Assembly: GCF_000003815.2 (NCBI RefSeq)
Contig: NC_049991.1
Coordinates: 12,946,027-13,010,026, forward strand
Length of the DNA: 64,000 nt
Reading direction: 5' to 3'
From: Branchiostoma floridae
Taxonomy: Eukaryota; Chordata; Leptocardii; Amphioxiformes; Branchiostomatidae
The notes below the pieces were generated by a model. It was given only the letters and a program-made list of their open reading frames with translations. It had not been told where the DNA came from and ran no database searches. This document shows, one piece after another, positions 41,207-55,500 of this stretch; position 1 is the stretch's first letter; each line of letters starts with the position of its first letter. The position numbers and the translations under genes are program-made.

Positions 41207-43880
41207 TTACCTGGCTTGCATGCTTAGTAAATCAAGCTTGAATCGAGTAAATCTTCCAATAGTCGAAACAGTTGCTGTCTAATACGGGGACGGAATTAAA
41301 ATGCCTCATCAACATGCATGCAACGAACCAGGCGTCCTGCACTTGACGTCATTCGATATTTTGGTTCCATTAACTCAGATGGGGAGACGGTGAACATTGT
41401 GTATCTATATTCTAAAGGTGTTCGGGGTCTGCTCAGAACACAGCACTTAGACACCAGTAGCATCGTTTTGACGGCAGTTAGTTGAGCGCTGCTGCGCAAA
41501 ATAAATGTTTCGAAACGAATCTGGTGCTGACAGCATTAACCATCAAACGTCGCCAGGAATTTACTAGCAACAAAACTAAGTACCACGCTGTAGCGTGTGC
41601 CAATTTTGTTGAAATTTATCTAATGCTAATCCTCTTAAAACTTTTCGTCCATGCATTATTTGTCCCGGAGTTCAGGGAGCGGAACATGACGAAGACGGAG
41701 GGAGTCGCTATCTCTATCCATCTTCTGTTTTCCCGTTTCCTACCTGAAGGTTTCCGTTCGACAGACGTCGCTTGTTAGCTAAATTTCCATCCATCACCCG
41801 CCTATTCGCGAAAAAAATGTGGCAGCGCCAGTCATTCCGTGCCACAACGGCATCCAAAGTTTATTTGTCAACTTCGGCTCACTGGGAACGGTGCGATGCA
41901 CCAGTACCCTCGCCCTGTGGCCCGAGGCATCAGCGAAACACAGGGTGGCAAACTGTCAAACTTAATCAGCAGAGTGGTTTACTGCTATTAGAAACACTTA
42001 CCTGAAACCTAGTCTACTGTAACTGGAAAAGACAAGTATGAATTAAAAGACAGCAAAGGACTGAAAATGTACCAAATATTATTCATGAGCAAAACGTGTG
42101 CATTTTAACGGACATACACTTATTTTTTCGTTCGTATTTTTTGTTCCCGTAACTAGCTATAGCCCGTCCGGGCCCCGGTAGAGAATTTTGAAATACAATA
42201 CATCAACTGGGACACGAGAATGAAGCACCAATACAGAAAGGACTTGCTAAATAACCCTGAGTGAATGGAGATTTACAGTACATAGATAAGGCATAAAAGA
42301 TATTTTTTTGTTCTCTTTTGGTGAAAAATATAAAATACCTCGTATTCTGACTGTGTATGCAAAGACGCGGAGAAATTCAACAGGGACATTTGTCCTCTTT
42401 GCTTAAGTATATAGAATGATGACTAGTCTTTCATGATATACATTCAATACTGGATCATCTGGTTGTGCTGGAGTCTGGGACACATCTGTTGTGCTGACAG
42501 GGCTATGCTAAAATAGTTTACTGCTTTCATTTTTTTGGTATGAAGATTGTTTACATCATAATTGTTTACATGATGATTGACACAATTAGATTCTAATCAT
42601 GTTGTGTTGCTTGATTATTTTGATACATGTCCGTGGTCACTTTGCCTATCAATGAATAAACACAGCGAATTTCGTTTCATAGTTAAATCGAAGTGTCAAT
42701 CCATCTTCAACTTCTTAGTAATAATCCAGGCTCAATAATCTCTCTCCTTAATTGCATAGGCAAAAAGCCAATTGGTTTGTGAAGTGGTGGAGAAATGAAA
42801 ATTTTATTTGTGTAGACGGAAGGATTGATCAAGTCATGTGGGGCATTCCTACAATGGAGAGGAGTCCATATTCGGGCTCATATAAGCACATATCCGGCAG
42901 GTACATCACAACATACGTCTACTTTAATGTAGGCATCTATCATGCTGGCATTACCCTTCAAATACATATTCACATTAATCCATATTTACTACATCTAGAA
43001 GGTTTGTTGATCAATCTAGTTAAGGCTTTTAACGGAGTTCGTTCCATTTCCTTAACCTGACATCCGCACTATTCCGGCTCCAGTATCAGAGAGGAGGCCT
43101 GGAGCTAGAAGAGAAGGAATACCAGGCTAGCTTTTATTTTTCTGACATTTCAAATGTCAATTCTACTACCTACAATTGCTGAAAATGCATGGCCTAAGTT
43201 TAAACATACAGAGATCGTTAAAAGCCATTACGTCCCGTTCCTTCAAGCAAGTCGCATATCTCTGAGAAGAAAGTCCGATTGATCACGAAACGGCATCTGT
43301 CTTGAGAAAGTTGAAGACGTGCAGTACTTAGTCTCTCAGCTATTTTGGGGCTGTGCGAGGGAGAAGACTTTGTAATTAACTGCTTAGCGAACACACTTCT
43401 CCTCGGGGGCAGCTTCTAGAGCGCAATTAGAACCAGCATGACATACAAGCGAATGAGAGGACGGACGAGAAGTAGTCTCGTTGTGAGCCCGTGATATTTA
43501 CACGGTTGGACTTACAATGAATTTTCTTCGACATTTATGTTCTCACAATGGTTTTTCAAAGCCCTTTAGTAACTTTATGGTGTACTTATGGTATAACGTT
43601 GTATTATCACTTCACTAGCATCGTTTTATCATACTTAAACTTGTATAAACTTCCTTTCCAACAAACACCCGAGATTTTAAAGGACTTTTCGGTCTTCTTC
43701 TTTGGTCGTCTTACTTATCTATGCTAAGATAGGTAAATACTTGATTTGTGATTAGAAAAGATAGTGACGCTTATGTTTAGCGCCACCTGATTGTATGGAG
43801 CTTTTCTTATTATCCTATTTTGTTATTTAGAAGAGTTTTAAGATTATTCCGTACCCACCTTTTTCTGTAGTTTATATTTG

Positions 43881-43927
43881 ACCATACAAAAGTCACTGTA
43901 CTTTCTGTCGTGTCAATAAAGCTTGTC
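43881..43927 (+). repeat. Dispersed 3'-end-like repeat (copy B)
   Basis: GACCATACAAAAGTCACTGT to GTGTCAATAAAGCTTGT, close to the block at 6054-6101 and in the same orientation. Confidence 0.45.
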
Positions 43928-46544
43928 TATATCCACAAATGTTAGCTCAAATTCTATTACTTACATGATAACCCTGCAGTTTACAGCAACCTGCTAGGGG
44001 GCTCAAACATACACCATTGTTCCCTTATGTTAACGCCTACAGCATTAATTGATTAGCATTACAGCATGTCCAAAAGCAGAGATACAAAACCATGAAATCC
44101 TGCTGCCGCGTTTTTCATCTGTCCTCCATGAAAAGAACGCGGATGATTAGAAGGTAAAAAATTTCCCAAAACAACCTCTACTAGGAGAGCACTTGGAAGG
44201 GCATGTTTATACCACTTCACCTCCATGTACACACCTGCCTCACAATTATAAATCAACACTACAGCGCACTCAGGACCATTGATATGCAAACACGTTTTGC
44301 TGCAGTACCAAGATCAACCACCAGGAGGCCCCAAATCAACCATCACCGTCGAAATCACCCCATCTATTCCAAAACCACTGTAGGCCAAACAGCGGTTCAT
44401 GAGGTATAGCCAATCCAGACTCAAAACAGTACCTTTATCTTCATGGAGGCAAGGATGTACCCCTGAGATACATTTTGATATCTAAAGGTTCAAAAACTTT
44501 GCTGGAACTTGATTGACTCTTTGTTGTGCTAGTGGCCAAGATAAATTAAACAATAAGTTCATAGATTAACAATGTAAGATTGGTTGAAAATAAATTCAAA
44601 TTAAAGTGTGATACAACTTCATACCCTTTCTGTAAGAATATACCCCGTTACTGAAACAGGAGTGTATGCACCACTAGGCGCTACATGCATTTGAGCGAAC
44701 CAAGGCACAACTTCATACAATCACCTATCATGATTTATGTAGGGATCTCTACAGCTTTAAGTACTTTCATATCGGAACTTTACATGCCCCAAGTGCCCAT
44801 TGTTTTCATACAAATTAAGTACTTTACAAAAGTTGTTTGACTGTTCGACACTTCCCACTGTTCCCATGCCCATAACCAATGCCATGGCGCTGCAGTCGAT
44901 CTATCGCTCAAATCCTTTGAAAGTGGACATTATGACGCACAAAGTACCCAGCAAACCCCGCTCGTCCTTTCATGTGACAAGTGTAAGTGCTTAGCAGCAG
45001 GTTTGGAGACCAGAAATCGATCCACGACTGCCAGCAACCACATATATCATCCCAGGTGTCGACTCAAATTTGCAACCGGCGCTTTGGCACTTCTTAAATA
45101 CTCGTTCTGGCCATAAGTCGTGAGCGACAGACGCACAAAACGGTATAGATGAAGGCTTTTCTCCACATTTGTCTCATTTTAGCGCCACATTTCTAGTCAT
45201 GGTGCATCTCTGACATTTGCAACACAACAGCGCAGCAACAGACGGAAAAGAAAATGTTGGCTGGTCCCATATCTTGTTGAGAAGTTGTAGGATCATCGCA
45301 TATCGTTAGTTTTCTCTGGTTTCTCCGAGCTCCTATCATCTGACATGCGTTGTGATGGATTGTGGAAATTTTACTGTCTATATCTCCATGATATGCGCTT
45401 GTTAAATGTCACAGACACAGTTAAAGCGAGGAGGTCAAATTAGCCATCAGACCGTCCGTAACAACAGTCCAAGTCTGGGGCCCCAAAATGTCAACTCCTG
45501 AATGTCAACAAACTAGCTTCAAGAAGGCTGGGTTTTATCTACTGAATTCCGAACGCGAACGGTGGTAACGTTAATCGCGCGACCGCAGACTACTAGGTTA
45601 TGACGTAATATATTGTATTAATCCATTTCACAGTCATGCATCTTTCAACTGACTTTCATGTTAGAGTCACAATTATCTTCTTTGGACATGATGTACAAAT
45701 GTGTACATGATATATCTATCGAAATAAGGGATAGCTTAGGTTTTTAATATCCACACAAGCAACAGGGAAATACAAGAAAACAGATTCCCACAAACTCAAG
45801 AAAACATAGACGGTTTCATAGACAAATAACAAAAAAGAGCGGATGAAAAATCCAACAAAAATAATGAAACAGAAATTAAAATCTTGTGTAACAGAAATTC
45901 CCAACCAGAAGATAGTATTAACATAACTTCAAATATGACAGTGCTCATATAACAGAAAGGGAATGAACAGAATATCTTGAGTAATAGAAATAATAACAGA
46001 TTCTTACAAGAATGTTAAGAGTAAATTGCCGGCTATCTTTCAGCACCGTGCGGTGTGTCTCGGCGCTCAGGAGATTAGCGAGTCACGACTGTTATGTTGA
46101 AGCATGACTTGCCCCCGGCTATACCATTTACATCGTTAAGAGACGATTTTGATAAGTTCTGCCTGTGAGACATAACGTATGTCGTCCATCAAAACGTCAC
46201 TGTTCCTCATGATCACATTGCAGCTGCGGAATATAATGACTTGTCTTTTACAGAGAAACTAGAATTTCAGTCCGGACATCTCGAAAGCAGTTTACCACGG
46301 TTTCCAATACCTATTGTCTCAACGCAATGACTCTACTAATTGGCAAAGTTACATTAGTCGACGTCATTTAATATTCGAATTCTTGACCAGTGGTACTGCG
46401 TACTGTTGTGACGAATAGCAAAACATCAGAACCTTTCTGGCCATGCATTTACTTATATCATCAGAACAAACATTTCTATACGTTTTGCAATTAACGTCAG
46501 TTACACCCTAACACAAGGAATGAATTCCAAAGGCCATAATCTTC

Positions 46545-46588
46545 TCCTGGTCCGGATCATCTCCACCTTCACCTGTCCCGGACCAGGA
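46545..46588. repeat. Small inverted repeat, 11-bp arms
   Basis: TCCTGGTCCGG and CCGGACCAGGA are separated by 22 nt. They could form a hairpin; no link to a gene is visible. Confidence 0.6.
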
Positions 46589-49500
46589 CAACCTTTAATG
46601 AGAGACAACCCAGCAGTTTGTCTGTGATATTGAAAGACCTTGGCTGAATATTTGACCCTTGGTTAACAACGACTTTGATGAGGACAAAGGCCAGACAGCG
46701 GAGCAGACTTGAATGACATCAATCCGACATTGCCACATCCTTGTGAGCGAGTTAATGTAAGGAAGTAATGGCAACACAATAAAGGAAGGTCGTGACCTGA
46801 AGACGAATAGAATCACTGCGCGAGGAGTTCTTCAGCGATTGATTTTCTAGACAAGTTCCTTTCATTATGCTCGAAAATTTGATGTATTGATCTAACGGCT
46901 TCTTTACAATAACACCACGCTATATTAGAATTATGTGTGATGGATGCTGATTTGCTGAGGGGTTTTCAGACATACGTCAAGAGAATTAGCTAAGAAACCT
47001 GCTGTGACGTGAATGTACCTGTTTGGAATCTCTTCATTCGTTAATGAGGAAAACCCCAAGAGAGCACTGTAGAAATAAACTCTTTCCTTAATTGATCTAA
47101 ACCATTGGAGAACACTATGACACAGTGCTGAAAGTCGCGAACGTCCCTGTAAGCTAACTAGCATCTGCATCAAGCAGGAAAATACAAGTGAAAGCCAGTG
47201 GAACTGGAATTTTCACCATATTTTTGGTAAAACATCCTCGTTATAAAATGGCAGATACACAAGCCATTATTTCCTATCTCACCGCTCCACACTCATATCC
47301 CCATCAATCTATCTTTTGATTTTACCTACATAACACCCTCAACATTGCTGCGTCATTAATGATTTCACACAGGCAATAATTGCGTCCCTGGTGGTAAGTG
47401 TTTACTTATGTGCTCCTATATATAGTGACTCGGTAATATAGCTCATTACCTTATGACGTGGATAGTGTCTATCTTCATGAAAGATAACTCCCCTAAGGTT
47501 CTTTCATTTTAAATGGCAAATAAAGATAAAGATGTTTGCATAAAACGAGTGAAAATCTTAATTTTTCACCTCTGCAAACGAGCGCATTCATCATAATATC
47601 TAACATGTTATTCAGTAGTTGTCATGACTATGGCACAAACATTGTAGTACAGTATTCTACTCATAAGAATTCAAGATGCAGCCACAACTACCCTTTTTTT
47701 AACATTTGGCTTTCTCCTCTTTAAATCCATGCCTCACAACTTGCGATTACCATATTGTCGACACAAAGTGTCTCCTGATACGGTGTTTGTTGCTGCCCCA
47801 GGAATAGCGGATGACGGATGCTGCTCTTAATAGCCTTCTGTATTCGCTCCCATGCCTTGCAGTAGGGATATGGAATACCTTGATGTAGCTGGGTAGTACC
47901 AGCTGCAGACATTAGGAGAACTCCGGCATCGATCGTGGAAATCAGGCCGGCGGCGGAGGGATTTTGTTCGCAGTGGTGGCGTCAGAGCGGGCTCGGCAAT
48001 AAAGACGTCCTACATATACATTCTTATCGATATACGGGAAGTAAAAAAAGTGCTCACTTTGATCTAAGCTACTTCATTTTTCTCTCTGCCGCCCTGAGTT
48101 TAGCACAGTTCATCAAGCTTATGTCGCAATGATATCAATGCAATCCTGAACATAGAGGACTTCCTGGATCGTATTCAGAATGATAACTTCTCCGCAATCA
48201 TGAATCATCTTGAGACTTCTGCTTTCTTGGATAAAATGATCATTTTCTCTGAAGGCAGTCCTACCGAATGCACGGTGCTTAGAAGACAGAAGGCAGACAA
48301 TACTGTAAAGCCTGCATTTTTAGAGCTGTACTGAAGGCGCACTAAGGCATAGCACTAGAATAAGCTCCATTTATTTATCTATACGTCCATACACAAGTGC
48401 GCGACATGGAAATAAAATCTATACACGTTTTAAGACGTGAGAGCTTTATATTCAGTTCTACTTTAGGATGCACTTGATCTTGTGACGTTGCGGGATGTGT
48501 AGAGGGACAAACCTGAATCTTGATGATGTCCCGTGAGTGCGTGTGTAGACAGAATGTCTCAAGTCACGTTTGCAGCGACCTTTTCCTGTAAATGCGCGAC
48601 GATTGAAGATAGCTGAAGGAAGGGCCGTACGCCTTAAGAATACAGACAGAGGAGTGGGGTTCTCCAAAATGGCGGCAGCAGGAATTATTCCTGTTGGCTG
48701 GAAAATCGCATAGTCTCGTACCAAAGAAGGTCGGATCGGGAAGCTTTTCTCCAAATTTCATCAAAACTAACTGGCAGTGTTCTGTAATTCAGTTAGCTTA
48801 AGTTAAAAGAGTAAAATTTCAAAGACAGAGCTTACAAATTACACAGACATGTTCTGACAACGTCAGCTCGTGTTATGTGGGTTGTGTAAGACACTAACGA
48901 ATGCAAGCAGTAATGTAGGAAGAAAGGCCTTCTGAAGAAGCGCAATCTGTCATCCTTGACACCATTCGGCGTCCCCATGCCATTCTGGTAATTTGCGTCA
49001 AATGTCGACTGCAGCACAACAAGGAGCCAAACACGGCAGAGGGCGATCCATCTCTCACACAATTAACGTGATGACGCTTCACGGCGGAACCTTTCTCATT
49101 CCCACAGATAAACGCTGCGAGAAACATGTTCCCTACTACGTAACCTGACAGGTAACATCTCAGCTTTTCCTTTATGTGTCGTCATAATCTTTCATTCCCG
49201 AGGCAATTATCATGATTTCATGTGTGCTCCCGGGAGCGCGATACTTGTACCTTCTCATTTGTTTCGTGTATCCAGAATCTCAGACCATGGTTAACTTAAC
49301 TGCAAACAAAGTTTTTTTTTTTAATATCCTGCAGACTTTTGCGTGAAAAGTGGTAATTGGCAATCTAACTATTTCGAGCTAATCCTAAGCTGGTGTTATA
49401 ACATGTTCCCGCTGGTTAATCGGCTTGGAGCAGATTTCCGCAGCTCCTGAAGGGGAGACATGCGCCACAGGAGGAAGTTGCACCTGCTGGTCCCGTGGGT

Positions 49501-51180
49501 TCGCCGACCTGTTAGATGATGAACAGCTTGCTGAAGCCGTGAGATTAGTTTCATTACCGCTGTGTACCAAGGTTTAGGCGTCTGGAACCCGAAATGATGG
49601 CTGGATACTGAAGGTGTTAAAGTGGTGTACATTACATTCTGCTGAGGGATGCCACACTGCCATACTACACTATACCATACCACACCACACAACACAACAC
49701 ACCATTGTGGATATTACGTCAGAGCAAACGGACCAATCAAAATTAACCGCTACGAGATGAACGAATACGTTGAAATTCTGTACATCTCAAGTAAGACTAA
49801 GCTGTTGAGTTTTCCTATACGAGACTACAAGCAAGGTAGTTTTTTGCGCTAGTTTGACTCCACCGTTGTTAAACGTACGTGTAGTTACATTGCATACCGT
49901 TCGTCTGAGGGGTTGCGAGAAAGTTAGAAACTGGCAGAATGAATCTTCACACCAGAGTAAGGTTTATTCACGATTTAAACCTGCTTCCCAGAATATGAGC
50001 CGCCTACATTCATCACTTCTCGGGGGGGATTATTCCAGGGGCTTCCCCCGATCTACCTCTAGATTGTCCAGTTCACATTACTCATTACCTCCAGTCAAGA
50101 TCTATCTCAGTTAGTGTCCTAAATAGACACAGCTTCTGACGTCAAAAAGTCATCAATCAACCTGACGATATCCCAGGATTATCATCAATCAAATCTGGGG
50201 GTGCCGAGGGGGTGAACTGTATTGAATAATTGTCCATACTAGGTACTACCCATGTCTTACATATATGAAGCTAAGTTTTACAAGCAATTTTATTAAGTAA
50301 ACTTCGCACTGATTAACACATTTTCCACTAGAAGCTGTGAACACGGAACAACTGAAAGATTTGACGGATTGATCGACGAATTTCATAGATAAAGAACGGA
50401 CGCTTTTACGTTTGGCCTGACTTGTTTTGTTTTGAAATATACTTTTACACCTTAAATCATCATTTCATTTTTAACATCAAGGATCACACAAATAAAATTT
50501 GCTGTATGGTCACTATTTAGTGAATGCATGGAAAGTATGGTCCGAAAATGACACAAAAGCGCGAATCATCTATGGGCACTTTGACTTGTCGTGGCAAAAG
50601 CGTCTTACAAGCATCTACAAACTTTATTGTTAGCCCTGGAAGGGTAGAGATGGCGGTTTATATGTGCAGTTCCACCTTGTGTCAACCATCCCATATAAAG
50701 TCCTCAGTGGTTACCTTTATTTACCCTACGTTTATTTGTAATCATCACTTGTGACTAACACCATGCGCACTGCTGATAATCCCTTCACAGGGGCTTAGCA
50801 GTAACGAAAGAAGAGAAGAAAGTCTCAGGTCAATGAAATAAGATTAACAAAAGCTAGTTAACGTTTGACAGCAGATGAGTGATGTACTTTGAATCCTGTT
50901 GATAAAGTATGCCACTGGGAGCAGTTCTGCTGTATTTATAATGACTATTCGTGAATATGCTGAATAATTTTTCACACCAACGTAAGTACAAGAATTTTGC
51001 TGGCACGATTATTTATGCTAGTCTGCTGCTAGATACAGATGCTACTCCACTTCTTCTGTGAAACCATCTACGGCGTTCAATTTCAAAGACCTGATCTAGA
51101 AATACAATGATTTGACGACAGGAGGTCTGAAGATTCTTCATCCCATCCTTCATCCCACCTCGCGTGTCTGAGATACCTCC

Positions 51181-51640
51181 TTTCCAGGACGGCGCTCTCT
51201 CTGCGACCTATTAAATAAGTATCTAAAGTTTGACAGATCACACAACTAATTGCTTTGGAAAAAATTATTTACGCATTGTGTGTTTTGTCTTTTCATTCAA
51301 ACTTATACAGTTTCCACACTATACCAAGTATGATGAAAACGAAGGCTAGTGACATACAAACGTTCAGGTCGCAATGAGAGCGCAGCGCGATCGCCGTCTA
51401 GTGGAGGAGGGGCCTGGGAGGCAGGGAGGTGGATGGTCTGTCCGTCACTGATACCGCTCTCTCTGTGACTTAGAATTTGACTGATCGTTCAACGAATTGT
51501 AAAGAAAAAACACCTTTTTACGCTTTGTGTGTTTTATTGTCTTTTCAGACAAACTTTTCTATTTTGTATGATATACCCGGTATGAAATCGAAGGATACAC
51601 ACATACGTTTTACGTCGCAAAGAGAGGTCTCGTTGTAAAA
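51181..51640. repeat. Two diverged tandem copies of a MITE-family segment
   Basis: CTCTCTCTGCGACCTATTAA... with ACGCATTGTGTGTTTTGTC at about 51275 is repeated as CTCTCTCTGTGACTTAGAAT... with ACGCTTTGTGTGTTTTATTG about 270 bp on. Between them, GCGATCGCCGTCTAGTGGA matches, inverted, the end of the element at 59290. Both look like remnants of one MITE family. Confidence 0.55.
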
Positions 51641-52505
51641 CAGAGAAAAAAGTTGTGTTTTTTAGTCGCACGATTTTGTCTTCATTTGGTTCTTCTGCAC
51701 CGTCCTCATCGTTTCGTGGATATGTTCCTATCAGACATTCCAGTGCCGTATCTCCCATTATCCTTCGCGATTCCTCATTCTTCCTGGAAAATTCCTATTA
51801 CCCTCCAAACAAGATTGACGTTTCTGGCCTGTAGTAGTAATAACAGCTGCTCCCCGTGGATACATGTACATTACTTCTCACTAAGGTATTGTCCAGTTTG
51901 TCAATAAATGTCATTTCTCACTGTCGAATATTATGGTAGGGTATATGTAATCACACACCATGTAGACGGACCGATAGAGAACCCCCTAAGGAAGGGCGAA
52001 AAGCAATCAAAACACCCCCAGAAGTTGCTTCTATGCCACTCTCTTAATGCACGTAGGCGCCAGAAGTACTAGAGAAGACCATTCATCCAATATTTGCTTG
52101 ATCTTGGATCTACTATGTGCACTTGCGAGTAGAAACTGATAGATTTGTCAGGTTTGAAAGCTTCGCACAGACTTAAAGGATAAAACTAACGCAAGTAATG
52201 TTTTGTGATTGATGAAAGATCAACGTCCCGGTGACAGATATGCCCAAGTTGAACAGAATGGATCCATTAATGCCTTGCCCTGACGTTGGTCGTATGTGAT
52301 GCAGATGAAGTTGGTATAAAGCGTGCATTTACCATGTACTATTTTGGGCTGTTTGTGGTGAGAAGGAATTAGCGAGCTCCGATAGTATATCCCCTCCCTG
52401 GGTTCATTTGAGGACAAGCTTTGTGTGGTTGTGCAAGAGAACAAATGCGACAAATCTCACAAAGCAAAAATAGGTCATGATAAAATGATTGTGTCTGATA
52501 GAAAA

Positions 52506-52596
52506 ATGTGATAGCACCCCTCTATCACAATGATTCACTAGTAAAGAGTAAAAGACCGCCTACTAGTGAAAATGTGATAGCACACCTCTATCACAC
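52506..52596. repeat. Repeat pair with nested hairpins
   Basis: ATGTGATAGCAC(C/A)CCTCTATCACA occurs at 52506 and 52572, each able to fold (GTGATAG with CTATCAC). Between them, TTCACTAGTA and TACTAGTGAA form another inverted pair. The layout suggests a small foldback element. Confidence 0.7.
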
Positions 52597-55500
52597 ATTA
52601 ATTCAGTAGTATATACACAATTATTGAAATAACAGTTCGAAAACAAGTTATCACAACTTTTCCAACTATCACGTTTTCTGTCCTAAAATACCATTCAGGG
52701 TTTTAAAAAATGTGATGAATAATCAAGTCCTAGTAGTTATCTATTATAGACATACTACTGCATACTTTTTAGACAGCCTTTACCACCTGAAAACGATTTT
52801 CTACAAGTATTTGATGTATATTTCACCTAAAAGCACCCGATTGATCAATTGGTTGAGAGATCGATCAATTGACCGATGTAGATTATCGCTTTAACTTGTA
52901 AATTAATCTCAGAGTATGGTAATGATTAGAAACTCTTGAATCACCCTGCTTCTAGAATTCTGTCCGTTTTCCGAATCGTGTGATTGGAATTCATATTGCC
53001 TCTGGACACAGTATTGTATCCTACCACTGGAAATAGTTCTGACGTCATCTGTGTGTCTGCGTCTTCAGAATTGCCCTTCACCCAGCTTGACTTTCATCAG
53101 AAGATCTATCTTCTTACATTTCTAAGAAACTGGAGTCGGAATAAAAATCATCAATTTTTACTTCCAATAGCAGCAGTGGGAAATCATGTTCCGAATACTA
53201 TAACCTCTGTGGATAAAAAGTCACACAGGAACCGCCAAAAGCACTTCCTTTTGTGTATAATTCACTGGTCAATCAAACGAGCCGGTCACAAATTTCCCCA
53301 CGGTGGTAACTGTTGAAGAAACATCAAGATGAATTGTTAATCTTCGGAATTGCAATCCTTCTCGTTCGTCAGAGACCTGTGACACGCAATTTTGGCCTTG
53401 AATCATTTAGTTGCATTTTGTGGGGATTAAGAAGCGACTTGTGTGATTCTTTACGACGTGTCTGTAATTGAAAAGCTACAATCGAAAGATAAGTGACCGG
53501 GTCGGTCGTACTACCGATATTTCATCTCCTACCTGAACGCATCACGTCTTTTGTTCAGATATCTGAGAGTTTCAAGAGGTTGAGTTATCATCGTCAGTTC
53601 TGATACTGCATTCAGTCCCGGTACATACCCAGTTTACGTATACCAAAACAACGTCAGCTCTTAAAAACCGACAATCTTTATTGAATATGCATACCGTAAC
53701 CACACGGCTAGATGCACATACGACCACACCTGGTCTAATGGATTCAAATTGATGTAAAATATCATAGCCTGGAACATTAAGATACCATGTACCAGAGCAC
53801 TATGTACTATTTACTAAAGCACTGTGTTCTATTGTTGATGCACCCAATAGTTTCTTGTCTCTTCTTGAAACCAATGGAGAGATAATAATATATGCGTTGC
53901 CTGTTATATACATATACTTTCTAGTTAGACATCAGGCGTTTTAATGTGTACTGCTTTGACATTTTGTTACATCATGTGTCTAATTGAGATGTTTGTTACC
54001 TCATCTAATAATCAACATGACGGGCATCAAACCGTCGGTTGCCATCATACCTGATGTTGAAATATTATAGATATCATTGTCAGGAAGCTGTTATTGAAAA
54101 TGGATGACGTGGTAAAAACATGAAATTCAAATTCCGGAGGTAACGACCATTAAGGACCCTGGGCAGGCAGCAATGTCAAGGAGTGCTCTTCTGTCTTGAA
54201 ATATTGATTGGGAATATTCAAGTGGTATTCAAGCAACGAAATCTGCCAGTGTGCAGCTAGTAGCCCACGTTAAATGGTCAAAGGTGAGTATGTCCTTGCT
54301 GCCTGTGCAGTAAAGCGAACGACTTTGAAACCATAGGCTTTGTCAAACTACCAATCACTTTGTGGCATAATAGATATCAGTCCATCAAAAGATCTGTGAA
54401 CACTAAAGAAGAGCAGAGCATTTGAACCTGCCGTCTTTCTTCCTTCCAGTCCATAGCAGATTCGCGGTGCATAATCACTTGCTTTTACAAGGGTGTCTAT
54501 GCATGAATTAGGTTACATCCTCCTACAATTTCGTTAAGTAAAGGGGATTACGACGGGATGTTGACATATTTCATTTCCTGGGGTTTGTTATTCCACGGAG
54601 ATTTAGTGGGTGGCTCCTGTCTAACACTACTTTTGTTTCACAAGCCTGGATCAATTCCAGCGAGCCCCAGAGTTCCACCCAGTACAATTGGTGCACTTAG
54701 ATTAGCTACAGTGTATTTATGGCACAATGTGCGGCCACATTGCTACAACTACGTAGTGCTACTTTGACCCGAAATGGGCCCAGTTGCCTCAAACAAGGGA
54801 AAATTGGATGCAACTTGCACGTACTCTTTGGTACCGGACAAGAAAATTAACAGTCTTACGTCGATATCTTCAAGTCTTAATAAGTTATAAAAGTTATGTC
54901 TGAGATGGATGGATGTAGTGATGTTGGAGCTGCATGGGTCCATCACATCGCCTGTAGCGACTGTCAACATGGAGCAAAGCGAAATAACATGCTGTCACAG
55001 CTCCGTCTCTCCTGTACGGAGGTCAGCAGATGGAATTGCCGCACACTTTCATAGGACACACGGGTCGCAAACGCCCACGACCCGGGGTCAATTCTTCCGG
55101 GGATCTCGCCGGTTTAGCCTTTTGCGTGGGCGCCAGGGTATTGACTAGACTGCAAACTGATCTTTTCCACCCAGCGGAGCCAATCGTTTGTGAGCCCGAA
55201 TTTGGTACAAGGTAGAAACAATCCTTAAGAGCAGGGTATGATGGATTGGCATATGCCACAGCTAATGTACATGTAGAGTGTTCCCAAATCCTGAATTTTC
55301 TCAGCCTACAAGACTGATGTCTTCGTTTTCGAGGACTGGGATACAATAGTATGAGAGGGAATACCTACGGGCATGTACGTCCCCTTCATTTGCGACGAAC
55401 GTCTATAACATTTCAATACTGTCGGCCAACACGTTTGAAAGCCATACGGGGGCTTGGGGTGGTGGGTGGCAGAGTGTAACTTTCCTTGAAAACGGAATCG

